Positions 12,516 to 26,003 of a stretch of 64,000 nt of DNA are shown here, piece after piece. The notes beneath the pieces were generated by a model. It saw only the letters and a program-made list of their open reading frames with translations, was not told the origin of the DNA and did not search any database. The DNA is from Cliona cf. orientalis (lineage: Eukaryota > Porifera > Demospongiae > Clionaida > Clionaidae): contig OZ005689.1 of NCBI GenBank assembly GCA_963930775.1, positions 16,460,760 through 16,524,759 on the forward strand, written 5' to 3'. The position numbers and the translations under genes are program-made. The number at the start of each line of letters is the position of its first letter. Positions within the stretch are counted from its first letter, which is position 1.

Positions 12516-12926
12516 ATAAAAAAAAATTATGAAATGCCTCCTCCCGCCCCAATTTTTTGAGAAAAAGTGGATGAAAATGAAGTAAGGTAAATTGTATAGC
12601 CTTATACACTATAGTAATAATAATTATTATGATTATGACTACTACAGATTATGCTACTGCAGTCATTAACATAACCACAGTTAGTAAGCATCTGATAATT
12701 TTTATGATAACAGTTGTAGCAAGTATTGTATAAGATTACAACAATGTCATGATATTATATAGAATTGGACAATGTGCATTTGTTTAGTTAATATTGACTT
12801 ATACTTGTCTTGTTAATAATAGGATCTAATTCTTATGCAACATGTTATCATTAATTTTGTGCTTAGTATGTTTGGTAACATTAGTTATACGATATTATCC
12901 GGGTATTAACCACTTCAGTGGTGATC

Positions 12927-14466
12927 CTTTTGCTTTTTTTGGGAGTCTGTAAACAGTGGACTGGACTACTGGAATGGATTACTGGACTGGACTATTGGAC
13001 TGACCTTTGACCTTAAATTTAGCATACATGTATAGATATGTCGATTTTATAGTGTGTTCTATAGGTGCCCTCATAAAAGCTAATGACATGTATCAGTTGT
13101 ATAACAATTTATGGGAACTAAATACTTTTTATTTCTGCAACACAATAGAAGTTGAGTATCACTCTGAGCTAAGATTGGCCACTGAAGTATCCATAATCAC
13201 GTACAACCACAGATTATAGGCAGTATTAATTGGGGGGAGGAGGAGGGGAGGGGGCGCCCTCACTTTTCTTCGTTATCATTACCCCGCGTGCGCGCATGTG
13301 CAGCAGGGGTAAAGCAATCAGTTTGACTGTCATCTGTCGTCTGTCAGCATAAAAATCGGTAAATCTCAACATTTAAGCAAATGTAGGGTCCATAAAATGG
13401 TGTAAGACAGCGAAAAAACACCTTCCGTCTCGTTCTTAACCCTAGGCAATACCCAAGGGAGCTACAAATCGTGCAAATATATTGGACACGCTCACCTAGT
13501 ACTTATGAACTGGGGAGTCTACTGCGCATGCTCGAGCTTCTCTACAGCATGCAATGCTGCCAAAGATTAGGATTTTATCCTAATAATATTATTAGGATTT
13601 TTGAACATCTATTTTGCTTCATTAGCATGTGCTAATTGGGGATATTAGGATTTTTTAGCCTTCTACTCCCATAAGGTAGTACTACAATGTTTTCTATAAT
13701 TGGCTATCTCAGGATTTGGGGTAATATGTTCCTTAGGATTTATTGTTAAAAGATTATGGCAGCCCTGAGCATGCTTCTAGCACAAAATTAGTGCCATCTG
13801 TGATCATGGATCTCAGAAGGGAACGAAAAAGCTCGTGAGTAGCAAGAGATTAAAATTCAAAGAATGGAGGCCTCTAAGAAGAGGCATGGTCATGGGTGGT
13901 ATTGCCATGGCACGCGGGGTATGTGCTCTATGAGCTCTAGTATTCTGGATGTTTTTGTTTATTTAATATGCACTCCTGATTTTCCAGAATGTACTTATTA
14001 TCAGATTTTGGGAATGTAAGTATTGAACTAAAGTATTCTGAAACATTGTTCAGATGCAGAGGAACTGATATCAGATTCTGGGCATGTACGTAAATATTTA
14101 ATTAAACACAAGCTTTATGTGCACAAATACACAATGCACATTCTGAAAGCACTGGAATCTGAGCATATACAGGTAATCTTCGATATGCTCATCGATCTAA
14201 AGGGGATTGACTCAGTGACATGATGTATGTAGCTAGCTATATTAAACTCCAATACTCAGGGATTTACTAAAATGTATTCATGTAGGTAGCCATACCAAGT
14301 TGTGCTTAAATTCTCCAGGCTCTCCACAAATAACATCCTTGTCACTTGTGACTATTAATCTGATATGTATGCCCTATTTAGTGGCTAAATTTGAGGTCAA
14401 AGGTCAGTCCAGTAGTCCATCCCAGCAGTCCAGTCCACTGTTTACAGACTCTCCTTTTTTTTCTAT
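12927..14466. mobile_element. TIR-1, second copy
   Basis: Duplicate of 2833-4372, including the nested R1 element (13280-13941) and the DR1 motifs at 13001-13013 and 14394-14406. Confidence 0.7.
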
Positions 14467-14707
14467 AGTTATAGTGCTTTGTACTTTACATCTGTTAGGC
14501 CTCATTATTGTTTATTGTCTCATTATTCTATATACTTAATACTGAGCTATGTATGTTCATTGGGGTTGTATTCAATATCTTTAGTAGCTATAGCTAATAA
14601 TAAGCTCAAGAATCTCTTCTGCGATTGTTCGCAAGCTCCCTCAATTGGCATAGTCGGCATGATCACTTCTATCAATAAGATAATCTGAGAACCGTATACG
14701 AGTCGCA

Positions 14708-16279
14708 AGATGAGCAGACCTGCAGTACTCCCTGGACTCTACACCGGCAAATAGAGCTGGGATGAGTGGGTTCATCAATTTGAAAGTGTCTCGACAGTGA
14801 ATGGGTGGGATGAAACTACTAAGCTCAACTGGCTGTGTGTGCGTGTCACAAGCAGGGCAGGAGTTAACTGTGTTCAGGAGGCTGCCTGACGATACACAGC
14901 TACTACACGAAGGAACTGTGATCAGATCAAGAAAGCGTCGAAGGAGTGATTTGAACCAGATAGCAAGAAAGAGCTGTATTTGGCGGAGCTACAGATGCGA
15001 GCAAAGAAGAGGAAGGAAGATTGGGCTACTATGGGGAGGACCTCAAATTGCTAGCAGAGAAGTCATACCCTGCAGCTGGGCCAGATCTGACAGACGATGC
15101 GAGAGAACAACTTGCATTAAATCAGTACCTCACCATGGGAGTGCAAGGAAACCCTCTACATCTTCATAGCTTGACACAATAGCAGCTATGTGTGCAAGGT
15201 GATGTGTTCCCTGCCAATATGATTGCTGATATCTGACGTTATTCTGGGACGAGATTTCTTGAAAAAGCATGAGTGTACTGTGTATTTGAGTAAGGATAAA
15301 AATGTATTGCATTGCAAGGAGCATGGGGTGGTGGTTGCCCTGAGTGATAGTGTAGACAAGCCAGAAATTTGCAGTGTTAACGTTGTCTTGGAGGCTATAG
15401 CTACTACAGGTGCCACTGCACAGTGAGATCGAAACAACAGGAAGAGTTCCACAAGCTGCATCCAATCGGACTTGGATGGTTGGAAACATCAAACAGAAGG
15501 AAAGTGCATGCATGGTGGCCAGAGCCATTGTCAGATGGTGTACGGGGTTCCACTAAGACTCCTCAGGCCTCAGGGATGAGATGATCACTATTCCCAAGGA
15601 AACCAAGATAGCAAAGATGGAGCAAATCCCAGATGATGCCTGTTGCCTCAACACAGGAAATACTTCAGAAACCTCAAGCGATCACTGCAGCACTCTGTGG
15701 AAAATGGTCGACAAGGTAGACAACAGACTCACCCACTGTGAGAAGGAACAGCTGTACATGATCTTACTAGATTACAGTGATATCTTTGTACAGAGCCCAG
15801 ATAATTTTGGTCAAACAGGAGAGATTCAGCACAGAATTGACTCCGGTCATTCACAATCAGTCCATCAGCAAACCTGGCGGATGCCTACATTTCAGAAGGA
15901 CGAAGCAAGGAAACTAGTCCAAGAGATACTGGATAAGGATTTCATTCATTGCAACCCTCAGAGAGTCCTTTGGCTTCTCCAGCAGTACTCATCAGGAAGA
16001 AGGACGGATTGGTGTTGACTACAGATGAGTCAATGCTGTGACTAGGAAAGGTGCCTACCCACTTTCCTGAGGGGATGAACCCTTGATACACTTGCTGGTT
16101 CTAAGTGGTTCAGCATTGTGAACCTTATCAGTGGTTACTGGCAGGTGGAGGTGAGCCCAGAAGATTGGGAGAAGACCACTTTTACTACTCCTTGTGGCTT
16201 ATTCAAGTTCAAGGTGATGCCTTTGGCAATTGTGCCACCTTTCAACGGCTGATGGACATGGTTAGCTACTCTCGCTCGC
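14708..16279 (+). mobile_element. Ty3/gypsy relic, second copy
   Basis: Duplicate of 4614-6185 with the same breaks, which argues that the two copies have not diverged independently. Confidence 0.7.
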
Positions 16280-16737
16280 CTAGAGTGCCAAGATATTATG
16301 CTGGCATGCCTATTGCACTTTGGCTAGAGACCCTATATATAGCTAAGATGATTGCTATCAGACCCAGGACAGTTCAGTCACTGCCACACTCTGTAGCTAC
16401 AATTAACTTTCTCTGTGGTGATGACTCATTCAGGCATGCATGCATGACTCTTGGTTGGGATTCGTGACCATCATGATATTGAATGAAAAACACTGTAGCT
16501 AGCTAGCTACCACGCACATAGACTCAGATTACCAGAAATTCACTCGGAGAGACTACGCTGGGATTGAAGGAGAACAGTACTGACACTGATGAGATAAAGT
16601 AGTAATCTATAAAGTTCTCGTATCATCCCCGTGCGCTTACACTGTACGGAAGTGCAGGTGGTTAGTTTCTATTAATGCTTACGCACACCGGAACTGCCAA
16701 TTATTGCATTCCAGCCAGATGCGGCATTATTCATATT

Positions 16738-18125
16738 GAATCGCACTATGTACCGAGAAGCCCCACAACCTTTGACCTCGCGTTAACCCCTTCAGCGCTC
16801 AAAATGCGGCAAGCTGTGCATGCAACCAACTTGATGCACCAGAACATCGACTCTGCAGCTGGCTTTGATAAGTAACTTAACAGACCTGGCATGTCTGCAG
16901 CGTGTGATAGAAAAGCAGCTGATCCATAGGCAGCCAACAGAGAGGAAGGTACTTATAATTTTAGACGTTCATGGCTCGAAGTTATCAAGGAGGAAAGCAA
17001 AGTACCTTATGTGAGGGTGTTTAACTATTATATGAACCAACTTATCAGAACTCCAGCCTATCTTGGAGCCACATGTAGCTACCAAGGAATGAACACAAAA
17101 GAGCCTATCATGAACGGATCAGAGATTGAACTTCAAGTGACCAGTCCGATGTTGCAATGCCATGCAGCTTCCAACAAGTAGAAGAACGATTGAATAGCAC
17201 CACCTTCCATTCATGATTGGCTTTAGTGTTAATTTAAATTAATAATAATTATTATAGTCATCAATCGTGTAAACTGAGTATATATTATAATAATTATCAC
17301 TACACTTAATGTTTTTGATGATAATTATTGTGTCCATCATGCATATAAATATGAAGCTACAATAATTACAAATTATTATCAATCCACAGAGGTTGTAAAG
17401 GAAGACAGTTGGGTGTACCAGTATAGCAGCATGATGGTGTCAAAGTTGGAGACTTGGGTACACAAGTGAACCACTTTTATGAATTTAATAAAGTGAGTCT
17501 AGGTTAGACGCTTGTTCAGTATCCTCTGAGGTTGTGTGAATGTGACTTGTATATAATTTGCGGGATATGATGCTAAATTACTGCCTGCTTACACAACCCT
17601 TAGAAATATCTGGTGCAATGAGGTATAGCTACCATGCTTACAAATTGCACCTGGCTCAGCGTGCACTAAAATACTGATAGTGGCTATAATATGATAGGCT
17701 AGCCTTCCATACTGATCCGAGTTAAATGAAAGTACTATTGTGAGAATATTTTTATACGCATTGATTTCTCCTACACAATAGGTAAATGTTAATTCAATGT
17801 TTAAGCTTAAAATACACACTAAACCTCAGAATAATCTCTTAAGTTCTATAAAATTATTTTAGACTTCTAAATCAGTGTAGCATTTAGTATGAAAATCGTA
17901 TACTACAATTTTGAAAATTATATATACAACTTACAAGCTTACAAGTTACAGATCAGAGGATTGATAAAAGTTATCACGTATCCAACCCCCCACCTTGATG
18001 CCATCAAATCTGTATGCCTGGTACTTCCATAATCTGCCAGTTCTTCCTCCGCATTTCGCGCGCTGAAGGGGTTAACGTGAGGTCAAAGGTCGCGGGCCGA
18101 CTCGGTACATAGACTAGTGCGATTC
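16738..18125. mobile_element. TIR-2, second copy
   Basis: Duplicate of 6644-8031. Its right end lies about 380 bases upstream of the receptor start codon at 18504. Confidence 0.7.
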
Positions 18126-18503
18126 ATAGATATTAGAGGGCGACCCTTTTGTCTAGACCCTCTCGTGTAAGAGGGGCTGGCGCGCGAGATTAACACTAGT
18201 ATGAGAAGAATATTATCTTCATACTTAGACGTACCATAATATTGGGAATGTATCCATGGCTTTCAAATTATGTGGTTGCAGCACAGCAACATCGTGACGA
18301 CCCTTTCCTTGTAGTCGGAGTCCGTGTCGGCCTGATTCCGCCTTTTGAGTTTTCCACTTACCCGCGATATATCACAAGTCAAGCTCGTGGGCTAGGCGGA
18401 ACACTCGAGTCTTCCTTCCGGCGGTGGCAAACTTTGCGGCTGTCGATATATAGGCTGTTGTGGTTACGATATTGAATAGCGTATGAGACGCACACTCAAA
18501 ACA

Positions 18504-21500
18504 ATGTTCGGCCTAGAAACCTATTACTTCTTGTCATTTTACATAGTCTGTCAATACCCTTCGTACATAGGCGGTACAGCAGCAGGTGGGTGACGTTTTA
18601 CTTTTCTGTCATGGGGGTATTATAGCTACAGCCTTTTTATTATTATTTTTTTACAATGCAGCGATTTTCTGGGCACCATCGAACCTGACTATTTCCGTCC
18701 AGTCTTCTTCTCCAGCAGTGTTTCAATGTGGTGGACAGGGAACTCTCTTACTGTGGTATATCAATGGGGATATAGTGGTATCGTCTACAAGACCAACTTA
18801 TGAGGCTAAAGGATTCAGATTTACACATCAAGTCCATAGCAATAATACGATTGTCAATACCCTCACAATTCCAGCCAGAGTGGAAAATAATAATACTCTA
18901 CTGAGTTGTCATGCAACTGGCACACCAGGACCTGACACTTCTGAAAATGCCAGGCTAACAATAGCAGGTAATTGAGACTATTAATTAACAACATGCATGA
19001 CATGTATATTGTAACACTAGCTACACCTAAATCAATAGAAGCCTCTATAATATGCGAATTGGTACTTATGGAGTCTTTCAGTGGCTGATCTAAGCCCTGG
19101 CCATAGATACGTAGCCATGCAGGCTTCAGGTATCCCTGGTATAATATGGTATAATTGTGTGTTCAGAAATTTACTTGAGCAACAACTGAGGTAACCTAGC
19201 TAGACTGGGTTAAAATAACTCTTCTATTTTTATGGATATAGCTAACAATAATTAATTTTGGCAAATCCACACAATGTCATAATGATGTTACACTATCTTG
19301 CAAGTTTTTCATTGTATAGGTCCACCTCTCCCACCTCAGCCAGTATTCCATGTTGTGAATGCCACTCACATTGAAGTACAGTGGGAGAAACCGTTTGCTC
19401 TCCCAGAGTTTGACATCAGATATTACACACTATCAATTTGGAATACAAGCTCAAATAGTCATGTTCAGCCAAATCAACTAGTTTCTGTCTCTACAAACAC
19501 GGAATATCCTATCAGATATCGCATCAGCAATGGAGGAAACATACCAGATAGCTGTGTGTACCTCAATTTCACTCTCAATGCCTCAAGTGATGCTGGGACA
19601 AGTGCAGTTGGGTTTACTACTGGAGGCTTTGCTATTGGTAGGTACTTCACTACTTTATGCATCAATGTTCAGTTTAGATGACAGTCATAATAATTATAGA
19701 ATATTGTTTAGAATAATATTGGCTGGTGACCAGATGGGATATTCTGGTAGTACTATACATACTTACTTAGAAGGCTTCATTCCAAGAAAATGATCCTTAT
19801 TAAAGCTTAGAGTTTACTGTAACTGTAAAACATAAACCCATGATGGTTATGTAGCTATAATATTATTACTATGCTGTGATGTTAGTATCCAACACACATT
19901 CTGTGCTCATCACAACAGCTCCTTCACCCATTGATAGTCGGACACTGCATTATGAGGTGACATTTTCCATCAATATTACTCCTATGCTACATATAAACTT
20001 TACTGTAAGTTCACATACTTACTAATAATGATATGAAAATTAATCATAAAGATATGTCAGTGCCTAATTCATTCATAGAAATTAATGCATGAAATCTATA
20101 TATATACTTTTATAGGCTCCCAAAACTTCATTCATAGTAATGTTACTGTTGAGATAAAAATTCTAGAGAATAATTCTAACAAGCTGCATGAATAATAAGT
20201 GTATGCCCACCAAAGAATAGTCCTACTCCATTAGCAGGCGTTAACCTGTGCATGCCCTTCCTTGTTTGATTCACCATTCACGCATGACTACAGTGTTTTT
20301 CTATAGACAGTGGCATAATTATTATAATTTATTTTATTGTAAAATTTCCAGTTTCCTGATGTTTGTGATTATCACGATGCAATTTATGTTGTAACCATAC
20401 TGGATGAAGATCGAAGAATTTACCAAACAGAGGATGTTCTTTATAATGAAGATGGCCCCCAAAATGTTGAGGTAGATATTAGAAATGGCATGGAGAAGAA
20501 CAACAGGTACACTGCAGTCATTAACGTCACCACAGCAGTCAAATCAACTACTACAGAGTTTGTATTTAGTAAGCATTAATTTTGATATGATAACAGTTAC
20601 TTCAATCACTTCAATCATTTCAGATACCAGCCCACTAACAGGAAACCCCACGCCAGGAATAGTCACGGAATCAAGTTTGTTATATAATTTATTATTATTA
20701 TTATTATAGCATAATTATGACTGTTACAGATTATGCTATATTATTATATCATTTCAGGTACTAGCCCACAAGTAGGAAGCCTCAAACCAGGAATAGTCAC
20801 TGAATCAAGTTTGTTATATAATTTATTATTATTATTATTATAGCATAATAATTATGACTGTAACAGATTATGCTATATATTATTATATCATTTCAGGTAC
20901 TAGCCCACAAGTAGGAAACGTCAAACCAGGAATAGTCACTGAATCAAGTTAGTTATATATTATTATAGCATATTATTATGACTGTTATAGATTATGCTGT
21001 AATATTATAGAGTATTATGATGGTGTACTTAGATGCTTGACTGCTTAAATTTCCCAAGCAATGATATTATAGTGGATAAGATAAATTTGATAGCTTTAAG
21101 CTTGTTTGCAATGAAGTGTGCGCAAACACATCCAAGTATGAACTTTCACACAATTCATGTCAACTTTCAATATGAAAAATAGCAACAGCACGTTTTAAGA
21201 ACGGCCATTGTTAGCCAACAACAGCCTAAGTCAGTGTTATTATTATTAGTACAAAGCAAAGTAAGTATACGTTACATGTCTTTGTAGTAGTACCATCTTT
21301 ATATTATATGCGGTAATAGTAAGTTGTAAAGAGCCCACAGAGTATAATTATACAGAAGCATCGTTGGTACTGATGATTGTTTGCAGCCGTGGATTTGGGC
21401 ACATTTCAGTTCGTACCTCAGCAAAGTACTGTTACACAAGCACTACTAAATAATTTTGGCTCACTGCGATTCTATAATTATGCTATACTTATCATATTTA

Positions 21501-23629
21501 CATCTACTTAATATTGTAATATCTTGACAGACCACAAGGTCATCATCTCATCGTCAGTGGCTGGAGGATGCTTCATAATCCTGCTTATAGTTACTGTATT
21601 CCTGCTGACAGGTTTCATTCTAAGAAGAAGGAAGTTAAAAAGAAGAATGAGAGGTATGATTGTAGTAATCTATTCACTGAGCCATGCATGGGTATAGCTA
21701 TTAATACTTCAGCTGCATGCATTTGGGGAAACCTTTATGTCCATGGGACATCAGGAAAGTGAGTATACTGACAAGAATTCTAAAACTGTATAACGTATGC
21801 ATGCACTGTCAGCCAACCACCTGAACCAATAATGATTTGGAACAGTATTATTGTTGTACACAATACAATACAACATTATGAATCCCTCAAACAGATCAAA
21901 GGTGGATTCTAGAGTTATATAGTCTAAGATTGTTAGAGTTTTTATTGTGAGCATTCACATGCAGGCACTGATTGTAAACACATGAATGATACTGAAAGTG
22001 GTGATAAGTGTCATGAAGTGTTATCAGTGTGCACAATCATTGTGTGATTTGTGCCACAATGAGGAATAAGCAATACCCTAAGCAACAATAATGATATTAT
22101 AGCTAAAGAAAAACCAGTATAATAGAGTGTATTGCAGCAAACCTTTGAGGATTGATATAGAAAGAAAGTATTTTGCAGACAATTTTTCGCGGAATGTTAA
22201 ACTGATTGCACAGATGAGTGTGGGAAAACATTCGTGGATGGCTGTAACATCACAAAATTTGTGGAAATTTTCTCCCCCAAAAATTTCTCACTATACGTTA
22301 GTGTTCATTGTGTCTATACGCACCATGCTTGCAAAAAGGAGTTTCTAAAGTTACTGCTATAAAGGGATTGATAATGAAGCACTATTGTGCAAAATCGTCG
22401 GTGAAATTGTGTAGTACTGAATTACCTGAGTAACAGCAGGCGATAATAATAGTAGAGCTTTCACGTTACCATACTTACAGAATGCACACTATATCCCTTA
22501 CTCGTGTGCCGAGGGTTCACTAACAGTATTGATGCCAAAACATCAAACTAACCTAAGTAGTTCAGTTGTGCATGGCTCTAATAAGGATTCCACTGTACAA
22601 CTTCTATAGGGTTACTTTTATGATGACTGAAAGCGTCACTAGCTATATAGACATTAGGTTTCCTTGATAAACTTTTTAGTTTCTTTTTTGTGGATTTGTG
22701 TGATCATACACAGTGCAATCATGCTTACTTTGCGGGTAATATTTGCAGATAACAGCTTATCTATGAAAACCACAAAAATTGAATTTTTCTGCTACATGTA
22801 TACAGCATGTATCTCTTGTGTACTGAAGTTATACTTGAATAATGCTTGAACATTTGTGCAGCATATCAACACGACGTAGATACTGATGAGGCTGTACAGA
22901 GAGCAGCCTTAGCTATGATTCCCAACCCTATTTACTCTGGAAATCCCATCTATGATGAGATAGCTGACCCTAAACTGCTCAAGTTTCTCCAGAATAAAGA
23001 TTCAGAGCCTCAGTCAAGGGATGAAGGCTACATGGAAATTCCCAGTCAGGCCACTAACATGTTTGGTGGTGCTTTACAACCAAACATGGGGAATAAACTT
23101 GTCAGGGACAAGTCCACAACTTTGTCCGTGAGTTCAATGATTTCATGATGGATATAATAATTTACTAACTTAGAAGATGATGTTCAATAAACTTTCAACT
23201 ATAGGACTGCATGTGCTATTTAGATAAACATAACGTACATTATTAATACTGTATATATAATGTGGACTGAGACAAACATCTGTAATTTTTAATATTGTAC
23301 ATGTACCAACCTGCTCACAAACAGCTTCCTGATATTGATATTAAAATAACAAGCACATATGTGTTGTGTTGACCCTCCAGGAAGACACCTACACTTTCAT
23401 GAATCCAGTGGGTACTCTATCGAACCAAATATGGAGCTCTCCAGAGAAAGGATCGGCTATGATGTACAGTGGAGGAGATGAAACCTTTTCTTCAGAATAT
23501 CCACTAGGCAGTGCCACTCAATCGGATGGCAACCAGACTGGCATAGGAAGCAGTATGTCAAGTTCAGCATTCCCAATTGCTCATCATCAGGATGAACTTG
23601 AAGAGAGATATGTAAAGGGAGCTTTTTAA
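18504..23629 (+). CDS. Single-pass Ig-FN3 cell-surface receptor with tyrosine-rich tail
   Basis: Exons 18504-18573, 18662-18967, 19320-19637, 19919-20004, 20352-20568, 20624-20674, 20758-20808, 20897-20947, 21531-21653, 22862-23127 and 23381-23629 join into 595 codons. Order: weak signal segment (1-23), Ig-like domain (24-125; Cys-Trp-Cys pattern), FN3 domain (126-231; PPLPPQPVF start), second FN3-like unit (232-332), three 17-residue stalk units (333-383), transmembrane helix (about 393-414), basic stop-transfer (RRRKLKRR), and a 181-residue tail. The tail has many tyrosines: PIYSGNPIYDEI, GYMEI, DTYTFM, MMYSGG and EYPL. YDEI and YMEI are 26 residues apart, but neither has the -2 hydrophobic residue of a strict ITIM. 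Extracellular junctions are mostly phase 1. The first exon is the least certain: ATG at 18504 and donor at 18574. Ligand and signalling partners are unknown. Confidence 0.75.
20624..20947 (+). repeat. Tandem 51-bp stalk mini-exons (three units)
   Basis: Units 20624-20674, 20758-20808 and 20897-20947 are spaced 134 and 139 bases apart. Each can be skipped or duplicated without changing frame, so they act as a length cassette for the stalk next to the membrane. A fourth relative lies at 892-942. Confidence 0.8.
23128..23191 (+). promoter_or_regulatory. Possible intronic polyadenylation site in the receptor tail
   Basis: If the donor at 23128 is not used, the frame continues for six codons (VSSMIS) to a TGA at 23146-23148. 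AATAAA follows at 23186-23191. This would yield a receptor lacking the last 83 residues, including DTYTFM, MMYSGG and EYPL. RNA evidence would be needed. Confidence 0.35.
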
Positions 23630-25955
23630 AAAAACTAATGCTACTGAAACTATCATGAGATGTCATTGTAATAATAATTATTGAAAGCCGCCATAATTGT
23701 TTTTACCGAACTTGCTTTGCTAGTTTTAAACCATAATGTCATGTATGCAAAAACTCACTTCACTCACTTCACATTATTTTATACTAATATTATAATATGT
23801 AGTAACATTCGTAATAATGTGCAATATCATGACATTGTATAGAAAAGGTACACCTTGCAGCCATGAAGAGGTAGCTAGCTGGGGACGTGTAAACATAAGT
23901 GCTTGACAAGTGTTTTTTATTACATCCCACTCTAATGCTCAATGACAAGTGATACGATCTCTTATCTCCCATGGTCAAGTTGTCTCCTGTATGTAACAGC
24001 CTGATGGGTGCACATGTACACACAAACGAAGATCATAAAGCTGAATGGGGAAGGGGTGGGAGTGGGGATATTATTATTATGGTGATCATAGTGAAGGAGA
24101 CCAATAGTAGGGTATTAATAATGTAAATTTTAAAGGCACACACATTATTTTGATGCTGTGACACTAGCACATGCACTTGTTACATCCTGAAACTCATTGA
24201 CATCTCTCTAATGTGAAAATCATGTCAAGGCAAGAAGTAAAAAATATATAGACTCCACTACTTCCTTGATAATGACTTGGAGAATACCATAATACATGTC
24301 ACTAGCTGAGTATTGCCAGTTACTTTAAGAAGCTAGTGTTCATGCCTGTTGCTATCTTAGTTCTACATTCTAATACACAATGGCTGGAGATACAACCTCT
24401 TTAGTTTTGAGATCAAATCTGTTTCTAATTTCCAGTGCGTGGACGATCACACAGACACACAAACAAGATTATCATATCTTAGACATCTAATTAAGATGAT
24501 AACCTGATAAAACATCATCTAACTCTGCAAAGTAGCTAATTTCACCTGCAATAGCTACTTAGTATTATATCACATTCGCAAAATTAAAGAGGAATCAATT
24601 CAACAAGCCAATAAAACTTGAAGGTCACCCCAGCCAAAGTTAGAGCTCTGGTGACAAGGCTGAAAGATAGATACCGGTAGATACCAGTGTAAACCATTTC
24701 GATTGGGGCTGAAGCCGCTAAACATACAAGAGTGTCCACATTTTTGCTGTGTTTTGGGCCGTGATAGTGGGCACTGGCATGGTTGATAGGTAAGGCTCAG
24801 TAATATCAAGACAGTCCGAGTACTCCTACAGATAGAAGTCTATTGCGCCTAACTATGGAGCCTCAAAAAATTATTAAACGAAAATCTATCAGTCTAGTCC
24901 ACCAATAATATTATTATCGATAGCCCCGGCCTGGGACGAAGCTAGATGTCAACAGGCTGCTAGCATCAATTCATGGAGCTCTCTGACATTGACGCTGTAG
25001 CACACGGGGTATGTGCTCTACAGAGCTTTAGTAGTTAGGGGCTCATGTTGTAATAATTTCGGTGACAGATACATAATAATATAATAAGTTACATATAACC
25101 TATTATGCTTTGCAAGCTAGAAATGACCACTACTATAATATGCTTAAAGTAAGCTATATATAGCTACTATGATAGTAGCTAGCTATGATGCAGCTACACA
25201 AATGGCACTGGGATATATACGACAATCGGAGAAATTCCCATGCAGTTGCTTCCTTGGCCATCAGCTTGAAAAACATTGGACTATAGTTTCTTTGAGTAGC
25301 TACAAAGCTTGAGACTCGTGTTATAGTTTATTACATGGAAGATTCTGTGTTTTAAAAGTATGATAGAGAATATTTGTGTCACAATCCAAGATACTGAATC
25401 GCGGTTAGCTTAATTGTCATGATCCAAGGCACTGACTTGCCATTATAGCTTGACCGTGGACATGACCCAGTAGGTATAAAGTTTCAGTGGTATATATATA
25501 CATGTATTGGGGTATTCAGTAAACACTTGCAGACATTTCTTACATACCACTCAGAGCCACGTGCATGAGTTGCACATCTGCTTTGAATAGCTGAGTAGTA
25601 GCTAGCTACACAGGAGCATAACATGGTGAAGGTCAATCACACCAGGCTAAATGATAAGTCTTACCAGACACTATACCGATTGATCACAGCCTGAGTGGTA
25701 TACTTTTTGATAACATTATGGAGCACTTTAAATGAATGCACTAGGGTGCAGAACCCTTACCGCTACATGCATGCATGACTCATGCACATGTAGATCTATA
25801 GCATTGGCTCTGTGACTGTGTGTATGCCTGTTCAATATCAGGAGTATTGTACTAGCTATGTACCCAGCACCTCAACAGGGTTCTGGTGTCTGTTCTCTTC
25901 AGATTCTGATTCTAGGAGTTGGGGGAAAGCACCTGCCTATCGGGGGTGTTAGAAT

Positions 25956-26003
25956 GGGGGGGGGGGGGGGGGGGGGGGGCAGTTCTCCCCCCCCCCCCCC
26001 CCC
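25956..26003. repeat. G24 run facing a C17 run (potential hairpin or G-quadruplex)
   Basis: Twenty-four G (25956-25979), a seven-base spacer and C17 (25987-26003). The strands could pair or form quadruplexes. The length may be mis-assembled. Confidence 0.8.

Larger units (their letters stand above)
12516..22409. repeat. Copy 2 of the 9,894-bp identical duplicated block
   Basis: It matches 2422-12315 with a constant offset of 10,094. Unlike copy 1 it continues into unique sequence at 22410, which carries the receptor tail exons. Copy 2 is therefore the one to annotate. Confidence 0.95.

Noticed and set aside
8410-23629. Two tandem copies of the Ig-FN3 receptor gene as a gene family expansion
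   Set aside because: Copy identity and boundaries at the N gap make an assembly overlap the better explanation.
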